From Apis mellifera (Eukaryota; Arthropoda; Insecta; Hymenoptera; Apidae), in contig NC_037641.1 of the NCBI RefSeq assembly GCF_003254395.2, forward strand, positions 7,059,001 to 7,123,000: DNA of 64,000 bases. Reading direction: 5' to 3'. The translations under genes were made by a program, and so were the position numbers. Positions 1 to 12,120 of the stretch are shown here, in pieces (positions within the stretch are counted from its first letter, which is position 1; every line of letters starts with the position of its first letter). The notes under the pieces were generated by a model. It saw only the letters and a list, made by a program, of their open reading frames with translations. It made no database searches and had not been told where the DNA came from.

Positions 1-1841
1 CAATCGATGAACGGTCAGAGCCGATATGTTTGCTCCGAGAAAAGTTGAAACGGCCTCAGTTTGTACACAGAATGAACATTTTTCGTTTCGTCACTGATCA
101 GGTCACCGAAAGTGCATTGGCGGAAAATTGATTTTTCGAACGTGATTTATCAAAGTTTGGAAATAATGTATCGTAGAAAAGTTGGGGAACAATGATATAT
201 GAGTCGAAGTAATTTTGAAACGCTACTAAAAAATCAATTTAATGGAAGAAAAGTTGTAAAGAAAAGATTTTTCTCATGTGAGAGAAAAAAATTGACGTTT
301 GTTTAAATTTTCTTTTTTTTGATTAAGTATTGAGATATTTAATTAATAAAAAATACGTCAACGATACGAGAAAAGAATAATGTATATATTTTTGTTAGAT
401 ATTTTCAAAGTAGAGTGTACACGCAGTGACAATGCAATCCTCTGTATCATTTTCAAAATGACACCGTAGAGATAAACATTTCACTGAACATTTCAGACAC
501 GTTTCTAGTATGCTCTCTACTCCAACAACTGAACAGAACTCGACTATGTTGCACTCGTAAACCCAACTGCTTTTTTCTATGAATAAACAAACTTGCATTT
601 TTGAAACATGGGCATGGGCATAAATTTTGTTCAATAGTTTTCGATATTTTTCTTTTTAATTTTTGGTTATTCCATTTAATTGATTTATATCTTACTTTTT
701 CCTGTAAAAATATTCTAAGGTAAATTTTATACATGTATTTTATATTACGTGATATATTAATACAGAATCAATTAATTAATATATTTAATGTAGGATTATA
801 AAATAAGATTTATTTTTTGAAATTTCATATTGAAATTTGATTTCATTTTCTGAATTTTAGTATTAGTATGTAGTCGCGTATGAACCATTGCAGATGTATG
901 TAGATAATTTCCGGTCATATTTCACAGAAGATCTGGCGCAGAATACCAACTTACAATCATAGAATGTGGTTAAAGCCATCCGTGGTGTGGTAGAAAATAT
1001 AGAATATTCGTTAAATTAGACACTGTCGAGAATCATATAGATCCAGAAATTACTTTTGAATAGTTTTGAATGGCTGGTATCATTATAAATTGTATTCATT
1101 AAAATTATCATTTAAATACGACTTTTATTAATTTTTTAAAACAAAAGTTAATCTCTTCGTGCTCTTTGATCTCATTCTGAATCTCTTCCCTTCATTTTTA
1201 AATGATTGAATTTCAACGTGATTGAATTTTTATCATCATAATCATATTACAAAGACTCTTTTTACAGTTTAATACAAAAATATAATTTCCTTTTAATAAA
1301 ACATGCCAAAACTTATTTATTCCATTCTCGCGAAAATTTCTAGAAGATAACATTAACAGAATCTTAGCAAACCAAATGAATATTTCCTTATCTCGACGTC
1401 AAAGACTTGCAAATATTTTTCCAGCAATTTCCGAAATTTGCGAGGACAACAATCGTCTCTTATCTAACCGGAAGTCAAACCGCAGGAAAGGATCTCACTC
1501 GCTTTCTATTCTTTAAAGTCATTTTCAAACATTTCCTTCGCATTTTTATCCATCTCTTATTCATTCACTTTCCAATTTTCATTCAGAATTATAATTTACT
1601 ACACGAGGATATTTCAATTTTCTTTTTTTTCTGCAAAACTCAACCATGTGTTCCCCATCTCACGGTCAATTTTTTCCATTAGCGGAATTTTTCTTTTTCG
1701 AAAAGAAAAAAAAAAGTTGGTCGTGCGTTTTACATTTCACGGTCAAATTGAGGCGAAAAGAAATGTCTCCTCCCTAAAGGGAGGATAATTATCGTTATCG
1801 TCCGTGTGTCTTCTTCTTGTGCATTGGTGGTCGTCTTTTTT
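1..1841. other. A+T-rich non-coding DNA
   Basis: No gene is visible. The open frames here are short, A+T-driven and composed mainly of F, L, I, K and N. Positions 1-70 are somewhat richer in G+C and may be the edge of an islet lying to the left of the window. A donor-like word on the minus strand (GTAAGTTGG, near 945) stands in A+T-rich DNA without an open frame and is not supported. Confidence 0.6.
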
Positions 1842-1870
1842 AGAAGAAGAAGAAGAAAAAAAAGAAGAAA
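1842..1870 (+). repeat. (GAA)n-rich simple repeat
   Basis: A purine run made of GAA units followed by A-rich sequence. A CTTCTTCTT stretch about 25 bases upstream (from 1809) is its complement, so the pair could fold into a weak hairpin. It is a simple-sequence feature with no sign of function. Confidence 0.8.
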
Positions 1871-2083
1871 ACCAGTGCCAGAGAACGCGCCGTTTCCCGA
1901 GACAATGGGGGCTACCTATGAATTCAAATTACCGTCTACAGGCGGCTAGAATTTTTAATTAAAAAGCAACGCGGACGGCTACGAACTGGCCGCTGCCCGA
2001 TGCCCGGGGTTAACGAGCATGAAATAACGAGTGTGACGCCGTGTGAAAAGTGAAGGTGCCGTCGTTCTTTTTACCCCCCCCCC
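1871..2083. promoter_or_regulatory. CpG-richer islet ending in a C10 tract
   Basis: This stretch is clearly richer in G+C and CpG than its neighbours (GCGCCG, GGCGGC, GACGGC, GCCCGATGCCCGGGG) and includes a homeodomain-type TTTTTAATTAAAAAG word. It ends in ten consecutive C at 2074-2083. There is no open frame of note. It resembles the conserved islets that often mark enhancers or promoters in bee genomes. That role is inferred and needs conservation data. Confidence 0.3.
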
Positions 2084-3030
2084 TCTCAATTCTTCTTTTC
2101 ATGCTCTAAAGTTTTTCCTTTCTTCCCTTTCTTCCCTCCCCCTCACTTTCTTATTTCTCTTATTTCGTTCTCGTTGGATTGACAGGCAAATTCGGGTGAA
2201 TTTTCACGTGGAGATAAAATTTGGAAGCAAGAGATTACACGTGTATGATGTATGACGATTATCTGTTTGAAAATTGTGATTATGAATCTGCATGTTTACG
2301 AGTTAAATTTTGTAAATTAATTCATCGAGGGGAATATAAGATATTTTGAGAACGAATCAAGCTTTTGTATATCTAATTTGTGAAATTAATTAATGATATA
2401 AAATAATTTCTCATCTTAATTATGCGTGTTGAATGTATACATAATTGGTAGCTAGGAATATGAAAATGTATATGGATTAAATTTTGTATATTGCATTTAT
2501 ACAATTTATACAATAATTGCCTCAAGATATAGTATAATATTAAATTTTCTTCGAGTTTCTTCAATGAAATTCTTCGTATAATTAAAGCTACTATATATCG
2601 GAGCAAGTAATTGTTACTTTATAACTTTTCCAAACACATTTCCATGAAATAAGTTGCTGTCATGATAACTGAAACTTTCTTGCGTTTCAAAGTCTTCATT
2701 CATCCTCGTTCCTTCTTTAAAGTTTGTAAAGTTTAGGCAGAATTCGAATGCGTACGATATATAAGATACTACGAATTTGAACTTATACTTGAATAATATA
2801 AAAAATGAATTTATAAAATAGTCTGTAATTAATTTTCGATTAATCCAATAAAAATTTACGTCTAATTTATAAAATATAAACAAAAATAAGCATTATCAAC
2901 TATAATTATTAACTAGAATATCTTCTGCTTAATAATAATAAAATCTTCGCTACGTTAAGTCCTCATTCACCCTCTCCAATCAGAAATTAGATTACGTTTC
3001 GTTCCATTAAGCGTTATTTTAACGCATCCC
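2084..3030. other. A+T-rich non-coding DNA
   Basis: Pyrimidine-rich to 2170, then A+T-rich. Two adjacent minus-strand frames (2373-2606 and 2614-2883) are isoleucine-, asparagine- and phenylalanine-rich by-products of composition. Nothing else is visible. Confidence 0.6.
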
Positions 3031-3520
3031 TTAACCGCCTATGACAATAACCCGACATGGGAACACGCTCTCCCATTCCCGTTACATTTTTCTCCAACGA
3101 TTTCCTTTTTTTTCTTTTTTTTTTTTTCTCTCTTTTCTCCATCGTTTCCTGCTCCATACTCGCATTTCCTACGTACAAAATGGTCGTTTTTCAACGCGAA
3201 ACGAGCCCGCTTAGCAAAATGGCCGCTCCAAAGAGCGCGCGTAGCCGTTGAACGAGACGATCGTTCCAAAATGTCTCGATGAATAACGCGGGACAGAATG
3301 GACGACCTGATTAACTCGCGCTAACTGCGAGGATTCGTACGATGAAATTTGCATAAAGCTTGAATGCACTGCAGCGACACGCGAACCCTCATGGGATTTC
3401 GAGGGAAATGAGTTGAAGTTTTGAGAGTTCTCGTCGCGTGTGGTGAATATCCCCCCAGTTCTATTGGCTCTGTTTCGCTGCTTGTTGCGCTGAGTTTCGA
3501 ATTCTTAAAAATGGGTGAGT
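3031..3520 (+). promoter_or_regulatory. CpG-rich islet with CCAAT box, Pho/YY1-like site and ATG-plus-donor
   Basis: The islet begins with a T-rich tract (3104-3127), then becomes CpG-rich. CAAAATGGCCGC at 3215-3226 contains the GCCAT core bound by Pleiohomeotic/YY1 proteins when read on the minus strand. An inverted CCAAT box (ATTGG) lies at 3463-3467. At 3511-3520 an ATG is followed at once by GGTGAGT, a good 5' splice site, so an exon could end after the start codon plus one base (3514). I see no matching coding exon downstream, so a promoter with a tiny first coding exon is only a possibility. Confidence 0.25.
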
Positions 3521-3571
3521 GGTATATTCTTCGCGGTTTGATTTAAGAGTAGTATTGCATTTGAAGCATGC

Positions 3572-3588
3572 TTTTTTTTTTTTTTTTT
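3572..3588 (+). repeat. poly-T tract, 17 bases
   Basis: An uninterrupted T run just downstream of the islet, followed by a second shorter T run near 3608-3616. It is homopolymer DNA. No flanking target-site duplication or retroelement body is visible. Confidence 0.9.
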
Positions 3589-5949
3589 GCTTAGTTTGTG
3601 AAATTTTTTTTTTTTCGTTCTCTTCGTTGTGGATTATATATAAAAGTGGAGACGAAAAATGTGACGAAATAATGTGTAGAAAGCAAAATGGTATAAATAG
3701 ATAAAAACTAAAATAATAATTTTGTCAAAGATGTTTAAAAAGTTTGATAGTTTAAGGACTTAATTAATAAAATATTTAGATAATCTTTATGAATTTAATA
3801 TTAATTATTCGCGATTTTTTAATAAAATTTTGTATGATAATATTTTTGATATGAGATAAAATGCACTGGACAAGTAGAAAAAATTCATGAATTTTTAAAC
3901 GTGTCTTCTGGTGATGTCGTCAACGATGCACTATATAATTTTCTGTCCGTCAAAGTCTGTATACAAACTATGTGTGTTCAACGGTCAATAATGATTAAAA
4001 ATTCTGTTGTTCCAGATATTCATTGTTCACTTTATGTACACTATAATTTTTATGAAGTAATTTGAAATTACTTTTTCATACATTGAATAAATTATTTATT
4101 TAAAATGTTAATTAATATCTCCTTTTCTCTTCTCGTTATTATTACTTCACGAAATGAGAGTAAATGGACACAAGTATGGAAGGGTAGATAGAATTACTAG
4201 AAGATTCTGTTATGCATGGAATTAATCCAAACGAAACTCTCCGGCATAGTTAACATCTCTATGTAGAATGGATATGATCTCTCAATTAATTGTAGAGAAC
4301 AATAGAGAATTATTCGAAGAGATGATCGAAATTTCTGACAGCATCGTATTACAAATTTCGAAAGATTAAATTTCTCGGTTTTTTTTTATAATTTAAAAAA
4401 TATTTTATTTCGGTAATCCCTTAATTATTTAATTAATTCGTCAATATTAACACAATCTTTATATATACGTTCACATTAATGTGTAGCATATATCATGCAT
4501 TAATAAATATTTTTCATTATGAAAGTATTTTCATTACATGTAAAATTAATACGTACATTTTTTATTTAAATATTGAATGACAATATTAATATAAATTTAA
4601 AGTATATTTCAACAAATTTGTATTCCATTATCAATGAATTATTTTCATGAAATGCCCATTGAAAAATAATGGACCAATTTATATTTATATATTTTTTTAT
4701 CATTTTGTACATTTATATATATATATATTTAATTTATCATAGTATTTAACCAAGAGATTGCCGAACAAATAGAATTACGAAACGCATTATTTTTATTATT
4801 TATCATTGAATTACTTTCTATCAGAGTACCTTTAGTATCTTGTCAGACATTAATAATGCTTCTTTTATCATGTTCAGACTCTTTTAAATAGAGAGTCTAA
4901 TAGGCTTCATTGCGGATTTCAATTTAATTAAAACAGGGACGCTTAAGCCGTGTTCACATCCCGTATATTATTAATCTCGGACGAAAGCGAAGTAACTCGA
5001 CGGAAAAGTTTTATCGTTCGAGTCTTTTACCAGTTTCACAGCTTTCCACTGATTTATGTCGCAGCATGTCTTCACAGGCTAGAAGGAAAGATTTATTTCG
5101 ACATTACCAACCGATTTGTCCGGTGTTTATTATAATAATTCTTGCACCAGAAAATTGTGGATCATACTTATTCACTTGTTATTCTTAAAGTCATCGAATA
5201 TTGATTTCCATAATTTACTCTCAAAAATTTAATCTGCACGATTTTAACTTTTAGAATCAACGACGATGTAAAAATTTATTAGGAAAGAAAAAAGAACATG
5301 CGAAAATATTTTCAAGATTGGTATAAAAATATCGAATATATTAGATACTACATTTATATTCGAGCCTGACTTCGACAAGAATTGTATGCCAGAACGTACG
5401 TATAAATTCTGAATATAAACTCGACTGATTGAGAATACACGTATGTGTACATCGACCTCGATATAATTTGCGTCACAATAAACTAACAATCGTGCGAATA
5501 TTGAAATTAATTTACATTCCAATCTTATCCAAGTTCAAATTCGATACTGCCGTAATAATTTGTGTTGTAATAGATGTATCACAAAATATATTTATACACG
5601 AATCATATAGGAATCATAGGAATCAGCTTATCATATTATCGCACGAATTTACAAAATCTATTTCCAAATATAATTTTCTTCTCTTCTATGTATCAATATA
5701 ATAAATTACCACACATTAGAGATCCTTTTTCTTAAATTATCAAGAGTCACAATGATAAAAACAGAAATATAAAAGCATATAAAATAAATTATATATTTGT
5801 TAATTGTTTCTAGTAAGAGATATTGATAAATCCTTCGATTGATTTCAGAGAATTGAAATCGTTTCGAAATCACTTTCATCTGTAGACCCAATAAGATTTA
5901 TTGTCCCCTCCAATGAAGAATAATATCGTGGAAATTTTGTTTCCCTTAT
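3589..5949. other. A+T-rich non-coding DNA
   Basis: A long A+T-rich stretch. The only slightly more complex parts are 3890-4000 and 4900-5150. Frames such as 5244-5522 (minus) and 5429-5701 (plus) are open because of low G+C, not because of a recognisable protein. No RNA gene, repeat array or regulatory site can be supported. Confidence 0.6.
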
Positions 5950-6470
5950 CGTGATTAACGTTTTCGATCGTATACTTCTACAGTAGTCGTGCCATTATTT
6001 AACGCTGACTTACAAATCGGTGTCCAGTTCCGCCGAATCTTGACAAAGTCGAGGTGGCGAGGGAACGTTCCCACGAATTTGGGCCCGTGTCGCGATACGA
6101 TACGGGTCGCGAGTGAACGTTCCACGAATGAGCGTGTCTGGTTATCGGGGCGATGATTCATTGCGGTTATCTCGGCGTGCAGCAGTTCCAGAGAGGGCAG
6201 GCCGACGTTGCAAGGAAAACCGGGTGCTCGTTCGCGAAGTAGGGCGGAGAAGCTTGTCCCGGTGTCAGAGTCGGGGTTAACCGAATTCAAAATTATTACG
6301 GCCCGCCTTAAATCTCTCTCACACGCCCTCTGCTCTCTACACTTCTGTCTCTCTCCTTCTCTCGCGCACACATACGTTCTGCGACCAGACAGCGGCAAAA
6401 GGGTGATTTCGTTGGAATGGAAACGCGGCGGAAAATGAATAATTTGGTGCACGGTGCTCGAGATTAAGTG
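5950..6470 (-). promoter_or_regulatory. CpG-rich islet, candidate minus-strand promoter and first exon
   Basis: A 0.5-kb CpG-rich block in A+T-rich surroundings. The minus strand stays open for 165 codons (6452 to 5955), but the first 97 codons lack an ATG start. The first ATG is at 6161. A near-perfect 5' splice site (GTAAGTCAG) begins at 6013 on the minus strand, inside the open frame. The order CpG-rich leader, ATG, open frame and strong donor is what a first coding exon looks like. Transcription would run towards lower coordinates. The open frame may still be chance in G+C-rich DNA. Confidence 0.3.
6014..6161 (-). other. candidate first coding exon (49 codons plus one base)
   Basis: Reading the minus strand from the ATG at 6161, the frame gives a basic, low-hydrophobicity peptide that begins MNHRPDNQTR and reaches NWTPI before the donor at 6013. 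There is no signal peptide, membrane segment or motif that I recognise. Unspliced, it would run on to a stop at 5955. The case for an exon rests only on the ATG, the open frame and the strong donor, and no acceptor partner can be assigned. It could equally be untranslated leader or chance. Confidence 0.2.
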
Positions 6471-6519
6471 TTTGAGTTGAGGATATTTTTTGAATGATTA
6501 AAAATTATTTTTGAAGTTT

Positions 6520-6545
6520 TCTTTTTGATATTTTCAGGTAGGAGA
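6520..6545 (+). other. AG|GT motif resembling a ratchet (recursive) splice site
   Basis: A T-rich run is followed by TTTTCAG (acceptor ending at 6537) and directly by GTAGGA (donor at 6538). Acceptor and donor consensus fused without an exon between them is the signature of zero-length recursive splice sites, which in insects occur in very long introns. The donor half has the important G at +5 but not the full GTAAGT. The motif can occur by chance in 64 kb. Confidence 0.2.
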
Positions 6546-6744
6546 TTGTTGCAAGTCGTTTGAATGTGTTTTGAAATGTTCAGAGGTTATTAAAAAATGT
6601 TTGGGGATGAATGCATAAAATTATTGCAGATGTTTGTAAATGTACATTTTTGGAATTCAAGATATAAATGGCAAAGTGAAAGTAGAAATTAATCCAATAG
6701 TGTAATTACAAATTAAAAGAAATTATTAGAGTGAATATATTTTG

Positions 6745-6768
6745 TTTTTTTTTTTTTTTTTTTTTTTT
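6745..6768 (+). repeat. poly-T tract, 24 bases
   Basis: The longest pure T run in the window. No retrotransposed gene copy or element body is seen next to it, so it is listed as homopolymer only. Confidence 0.95.
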
Positions 6769-7750
6769 GATAAAAGTGATTAGTAATGAGATATGCAGCA
6801 ACGACAAAAGATTTTAACGCTCGATAAACAAGACGTGTAATGGATCTGTATTTCAAATCTGTTGCACGGTATTATTAGCTAATGTAGAAGTTACTTGTGC
6901 ATGGCTAAGTTTATTTTCCAATTCATGGTTTCAGTAAAACATAATACGATCGCGTTAAGGAGCTTTGAAATTTTGTCCCTTAATCGTGTTACAGTCAAAC
7001 GGTCAATGAGAATGGTTAAGCAAAATGTTCTGAAACTGGAGTTTCTCACAAAGCTCTATATTTCCTAAAGTATAGCCTGATCGATGTGAAGAAATAAAAA
7101 AAAATATAAGAGTTATTTAAATGAAGAATGTATTAAACAAAAGAAAAGATCAATTTAAAATAATAAAATAGAAACAAATTGTCCTCGTATACTATTTCAT
7201 ATGCAAAAATTGATATAAATATAGCGCGAGCACAGTTTTATTAAATTATTGAAAAGAAAAATGAAAATAGACGCGAACTATTTTAATTTTAATTTTTTAA
7301 ATCTCCATTTTTCAAAACTATTTCACTTTGCGTGAAGTTTTCGTGATATATCTACGTCACACGCGATAATTGAAAAAAAATCTCTCTCCACCCTTTATAA
7401 AATATCATATTCTTTATATTTACAAATATATTAAATAATAAATATATAACAAATATATAATAAAATCGATACATCCTTCTAAATCCTTCTCTTCATCTTC
7501 CACACGATAAAATAATAAAAAAATTCCATTCCAATCCCAAGTTGCCTTGAAAACAATGCAATCCTCGTTCATTTAATTTCGACCCAGTTTCAATTTACCT
7601 TTTTCGCACAACGAGCGAAGCCAAAAGAGGCGACATACATTCAAATTCTCCCGCCACGAAATTGCTACGCGTCCTCAACAATGGCCACGATTTAAACAAA
7701 ACGTTGCAGTGTACACGTTGTACCAGCATCTGAACTCTTTTCCAAAGGAA
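6769..7750. other. A+T-rich non-coding DNA
   Basis: A+T-rich throughout, with short ATATAACAAATATATAA-type local repeats near 7430-7465. No supported gene. Confidence 0.6.
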
Positions 7751-7789
7751 AAAGAGAGAAAGAGAAAGAGAGAGAGAGAGAGAAAAAGG
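7751..7789 (+). repeat. (GA)n-rich simple repeat
   Basis: A run of GA and GAAA units, the longest uninterrupted part being about 14 bases of alternating AG. GA runs can bind GAGA-factor-like proteins in insects, but nothing here shows that. The opposite-strand frame across it is a poly-Ser/Leu artefact. Confidence 0.85.
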
Positions 7790-7869
7790 AAACAAAAAAT
7801 ATAGATATAGAACGAAAGGAAAGAACTGGTAAACCGTTCGAATTCTTTCCGTTCTCTTTTCAAAACCTC

Positions 7870-8300
7870 CTGGGAAATTCAATAGGAATAATCCTATAAT
7901 TGCCTGCCTGTGCTTCCTACATTCGAAACGCGCTTGCGGGGATTGTGATGCCGCACGCCGGATTTAAAGTACGGACACGACACACAAACTCACAGGATAT
8001 TCCTGATACTGATTAAACCTCGTTCGTTACGTGCCGCCCTGTCATCTGAAACTGGAAGCTGTCGTGCAGTAGAGATAACGTCGAATCATTTTCTGATGCC
8101 AGATCGATGACAGACCGTCCGGCTGTGACCAATCAACGCTTGTTAATAACGCTCTTGCCACGTTTATCTAAAACGGGTGGTTGTAGCGACGTTAATAAGT
8201 ACGATGTATACACTGGCAGGTCGTGTTTGGATCGGAGTATGTCACGATGTATGTATCTTCATATCGGTCACTTTACAGCTCGGTGTCCAATATAGAGTAC
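7870..8300. promoter_or_regulatory. G+C-richer islet
   Basis: Moderately CpG-rich DNA with diverse sequence. A plus-strand ATG frame at 8107-8295 (62 residues, MTDRPAVTNQ...) has no recognisable motif. A minus-strand donor-like word (GTGAGTTTG, starting at 7990) ends the islet on its left. A conserved regulatory islet is the most cautious reading. Confidence 0.25.
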
Positions 8301-10539
8301 ATCATTTTCATTATTACAGAATTCTGGTATATAGGCTTTTGTGAGATGTAGGGTATTGTAGGAATTTCAAAACAAGTTAGAGAAATTTTTGAGAACTTGT
8401 TCAATTTATTTGAGGAAATTTTTATTTTTTCCTAGAATGATTTTTCTTTTTGAAATTCTTCATCTCTCTTTCGCTGCTCGAATTTTTGTTCCTGGAATTT
8501 ATTTCTTTTACTTTTGTAATTTTATCACTGATATTGGAATTCCTTTTTTGATATATATTGAATTCTAATATCTAAAGTTTCGTTTTTCACTATTTTATTT
8601 TATTTTCTTGTTCCTTGAATCTATATTTGTTTGTGAATACTATTTTTTTTAAATTAATTTTATCATGGTAGAATAGATAAAAAAAATGTCTAATAATCTA
8701 TAATTTTTGTCTGTAGAATTAATAAGATTCAAAAATAAATATAATTATAATAGTCTTCATATAAGAATAATTTTCAATTAAAAATAATCTAAACTAAAAA
8801 TCACGCGAAGAATGGAAGATTGTAATATCTTTTTGTGAGATCTCAGAAAGATACTAGATTGCCCGCATATGCTTTGTAGTACCATCATAATCAAGTTGAC
8901 TATACTTTAATAAGATGTATCAGATGTGTATAGTCGGATCATTGGATAATAATCATTGTAATGTGATTAGCAATTAATCCTGGTAAGTACTATTGATTTT
9001 AGATTCTGACCCGCATACATCAAGTGTACTAATCATTGCATGTGTTGAATCACTTGATCCCTTGATCATTGATCATGATTATTATTATTAACAGATCCTT
9101 AACGGATTATTAATTATTCAAAAAAGAAAAAAAAGTCAAAATTAAAGAATTAACAAAAATTTAAGAAATACAAGTATACCAATGATATTAATGAGAAGAG
9201 AATTGATAAAAATTTGAAATTTGAAACCCGAATTTTTGCTAGATCCAATCTTCATCGAATCTGTTCCACGAATGTAACTTGTATGATGTTGTTGGTTTGA
9301 AAGAATTGAAAAAGATAAAATGCTACGTATTGTCCTGTATGTCAATATATCATTCGGTGTTTCTATACTTGATGCTTTAATTTAGAATCTCACTATATCG
9401 CGGATACTGCTATAAATGAAACGATAGGGTGTTTTCAGGTTATGTATGGACACTGGTAAAATATTGTTTTCCCGTAACTTCGTTTCGTATGCTCGTATGG
9501 AATGCTGACAGTGGAGAAAAAGAATGAAAGGGAATATAGAAGGGCCATTTTTCTTTGGCACAAATATGGATGAAGCAAAGTGTATTGCAGTGAATTTTAG
9601 TACATATGTTACTCATTCCAATTTCGTTGCCCCTTGATATCCTCATGATAAATAAAATTTGACAGAATTATAATTTAAACAACAATATTTTATTTTCTTC
9701 CTAATAATTAATAATTTTAAATAACATTTGCCACACTTCGTTGATTAATTTCGTAAACTTAATAAATTATAAAATTTAATTTAAACTTAATTCCCAATTT
9801 TATTATACTACTGAACTTTTAACTAATTTCAACGTCTTCGTTTATTAATCTCACCAATTAGAAGTTCATTAATTAAAAAGCGTAATTACGTTGATCATGA
9901 TTCACTACTATTCCATCTTTATCGCATTATTTTACACAAAAATTAAACAAGATCGATACAAAAATTTATTATTCGTAATTTGAATTTAAAATTTCGAATT
10001 TATTTAAAAAGAAACTTTCGTTTCGAAGATGTAAATATGTATATATATTTTTTTTTTAATAACGAACGAGCTTCGTGAAGACACTATTTACTCAATGGAG
10101 TGTCAATGTTTCAACAATACGATCTCAGCAATCTTGAGCTAACGCAAACAGTCAAAATAAATTGTGGAACGAAGAAGGATCCTTTCTCTTATTAAATTTC
10201 CTTCGAAAGATCGGCCAATGTTTTCTTATTAAAAGATCCAATTATTTCAATTTAACGTAAACACGACGAATGAAAAAAAGAAAAAAGAAAAGAAGGAAGA
10301 ATGATTTGCATTTAATATATGTAATAATTCGATAAGTGTCTCGATATCTGTAGAAATTAATTAATGAACCGTTTACTGGGATTATTCATTAGCTTTCATG
10401 AATTTAAACTCGTTATTTCTATTCCATTTATATAAATGATACAAAATCACAATTACAGAGAATACGATTGTATTATAAATCGCATCGACACCTCATCAAA
10501 CATGTAAATGATGCGCGTGCACATAATTTGACATGTAAA
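8301..10539. other. A+T-rich non-coding DNA
   Basis: T-rich at 8300-8600, then A+T-rich. A cluster of TGATC words lies at 9050-9085. A good plus-strand donor word (CTG|GTAAGTAC, GT at 8983) stands isolated in A+T-rich DNA with no open frame before it. 9420-9650 is slightly more complex. No gene supported. Confidence 0.6.
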
Positions 10540-10562
10540 ATAGGCGTCAAATTTACGCCTAT
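10540..10562. repeat. perfect inverted repeat, 8-bp arms, 7-base loop
   Basis: ATAGGCGT and ACGCCTAT flank the loop CAAATTT. The arms are richer in G+C than the surrounding A+T-rich DNA, which makes the symmetry less likely to be trivial. It could be a palindromic protein-binding site or a small RNA hairpin. It is too short for a microRNA precursor. Confidence 0.6.
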
Positions 10563-11549
10563 GAATATTTCCAATTGATCATTTTGAGCCTTGTAATTTA
10601 AAACATTAACGTAGGAAATAATTGTTATAATGTCGTCATACGTTATCAATGTATTATTCCATGCAATGTATTATTCCATAAAATGTATATTCTTGATGAA
10701 AATAATTTGAATGTAACTTGAAATTAGACAACGTTTTTGATGAATTAATGAATGGATTGGTGTAATTTATTCATTTAGAAAATTGTAATTTAATTCCTCC
10801 AATATGTAAATTCCATTTTAATATGTATAATAAAATAATATATATATACATGTCAAAAATTAAAATATATCCAGTGCAATCATATTATTGCAGAAATTTC
10901 ATGTTAAATGGTGAAATTCTGCTCGATTTAAGTTTACACGTTTTTTATTTCCACTATTATTATTGCAAGAAAACCTTTCCTTCCTTATCAAAATGCTTTC
11001 AAGATGGAGGAAGGATCAATGTGCAATGAGTGCATCCAGTAATTAATTCTGTCCCTTTATTCGCTCTACTTGCGTCGTTTCAAATTGCTTTCAACGGCTG
11101 AACTTGCCGATTAATCACGATCGGTTGAAAGGAGGTGAAAAATATGTCAGAGGTGGGGACTATGACATTCATTGCTTTGCGAAACGATGACGAACGAGCG
11201 ATCGTGATATGCTAGGATTTCGTGCACGGATTGATGCGTTTAGAATCTTTTCCAGTTAAATAAAGTGTGAAAAATTCAAAGATATTTTTGAAAAATATTC
11301 TAATCTCCAAACAAAATAGAAAGTAATTATGAATATAAATAATTACATTTACATATCTCCAATATGTTTTTATTAATTGCAAAGATGAATGATAATAAAG
11401 AAGAAAAGGAAATGTGTAATTATTGAAAAGAGATTGAACATTATTATCTTAAATACATATCTCTATTTTATTTTAAAAGTAAAATATCCATATCTAAAAT
11501 AATATCCATAATAAACGTTAAATATACTCGAGGAAATTATTATGCATTA
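10563..11549. other. A+T-rich DNA with a small islet at 11,040-11,250
   Basis: Mostly A+T-rich. The part at 11,040-11,250 is more complex and contains GATTAATC and CGATCG words, suggesting a short conserved islet. The frame at 10,823-11,029 is an A+T-driven open frame without recognisable features. Confidence 0.5.
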
Positions 11550-12120
11550 ATATGCCATCCACGAAGTTAATAATCCCGAAACGAACCGTATTTTCCGTGC
11601 AATAAGGTTAACGAGCAATTTGTTAAGTGGTATTAACATCTACCCAAAAATGGCTGCGCATTGACCGACGAAATATGTTCAAGAAGATATTCTGTACGTT
11701 GAACTTTCGGCCAAGTTTTCACGAGTTGTGCAATTACGTGGTTGATACGTCGTGTCATAATCGAAATTTCTTACTCTACATGACGAAGAACTTTTTAAAG
11801 GTGTCGTCGCGACACCTAGAAAAGTTAAGTGATATTAGAAAAAACTTGGACAGACTTTACGATTTTTACGGAGAGATTGTAATTTCGAGACTTTCCACGT
11901 TCCCTCGTAGACGAGATATCCTCGTTCCAACATATTCTCTAGTTGGGTTAACGATAGCTGGAAACGAATCGATACGAGCTTAATCGATATGAGTCGCGTT
12001 TCCTTAATGCGGTGAGAGGAGGATCTTTTAGCACCGATCGAGAAACGAGCTTCGGCCGCATTCGATTGAACGTTAACACGTAATTAAGGCGAAATTGGCC
12101 CTTTTAGAAGATAGCGTGTA
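11550..12120. promoter_or_regulatory. G+C-richer islet
   Basis: A 0.5-kb islet with mixed composition. Positions 11,980-12,110 carry CGATCGAG, CGGCCGC and TAATTAAGGCG words. It holds one plus-strand ATG frame (listed separately). Function unknown. Confidence 0.25.
11675..11983 (+). other. unassigned 102-codon ATG frame (weak candidate)
   Basis: The frame starts MFKKIFCTLN and ends GNESIRA. It has mixed composition, is not low complexity, and contains a basic and acidic middle (SSRHLEKLSDIRKNLDRLYD) that could form a helix. The frame is open 16 codons further upstream without another ATG. The base at -3 is A, acceptable for insects. I recognise no family, and no splice sites or poly-A signal support a gene. 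Chance is a real alternative. Confidence 0.15.

Noticed and set aside
6745..6768. Poly-T tract as the tail of a retroelement or processed gene copy
   Set aside because: No element body, target-site duplication or gene-like sequence is found next to it.
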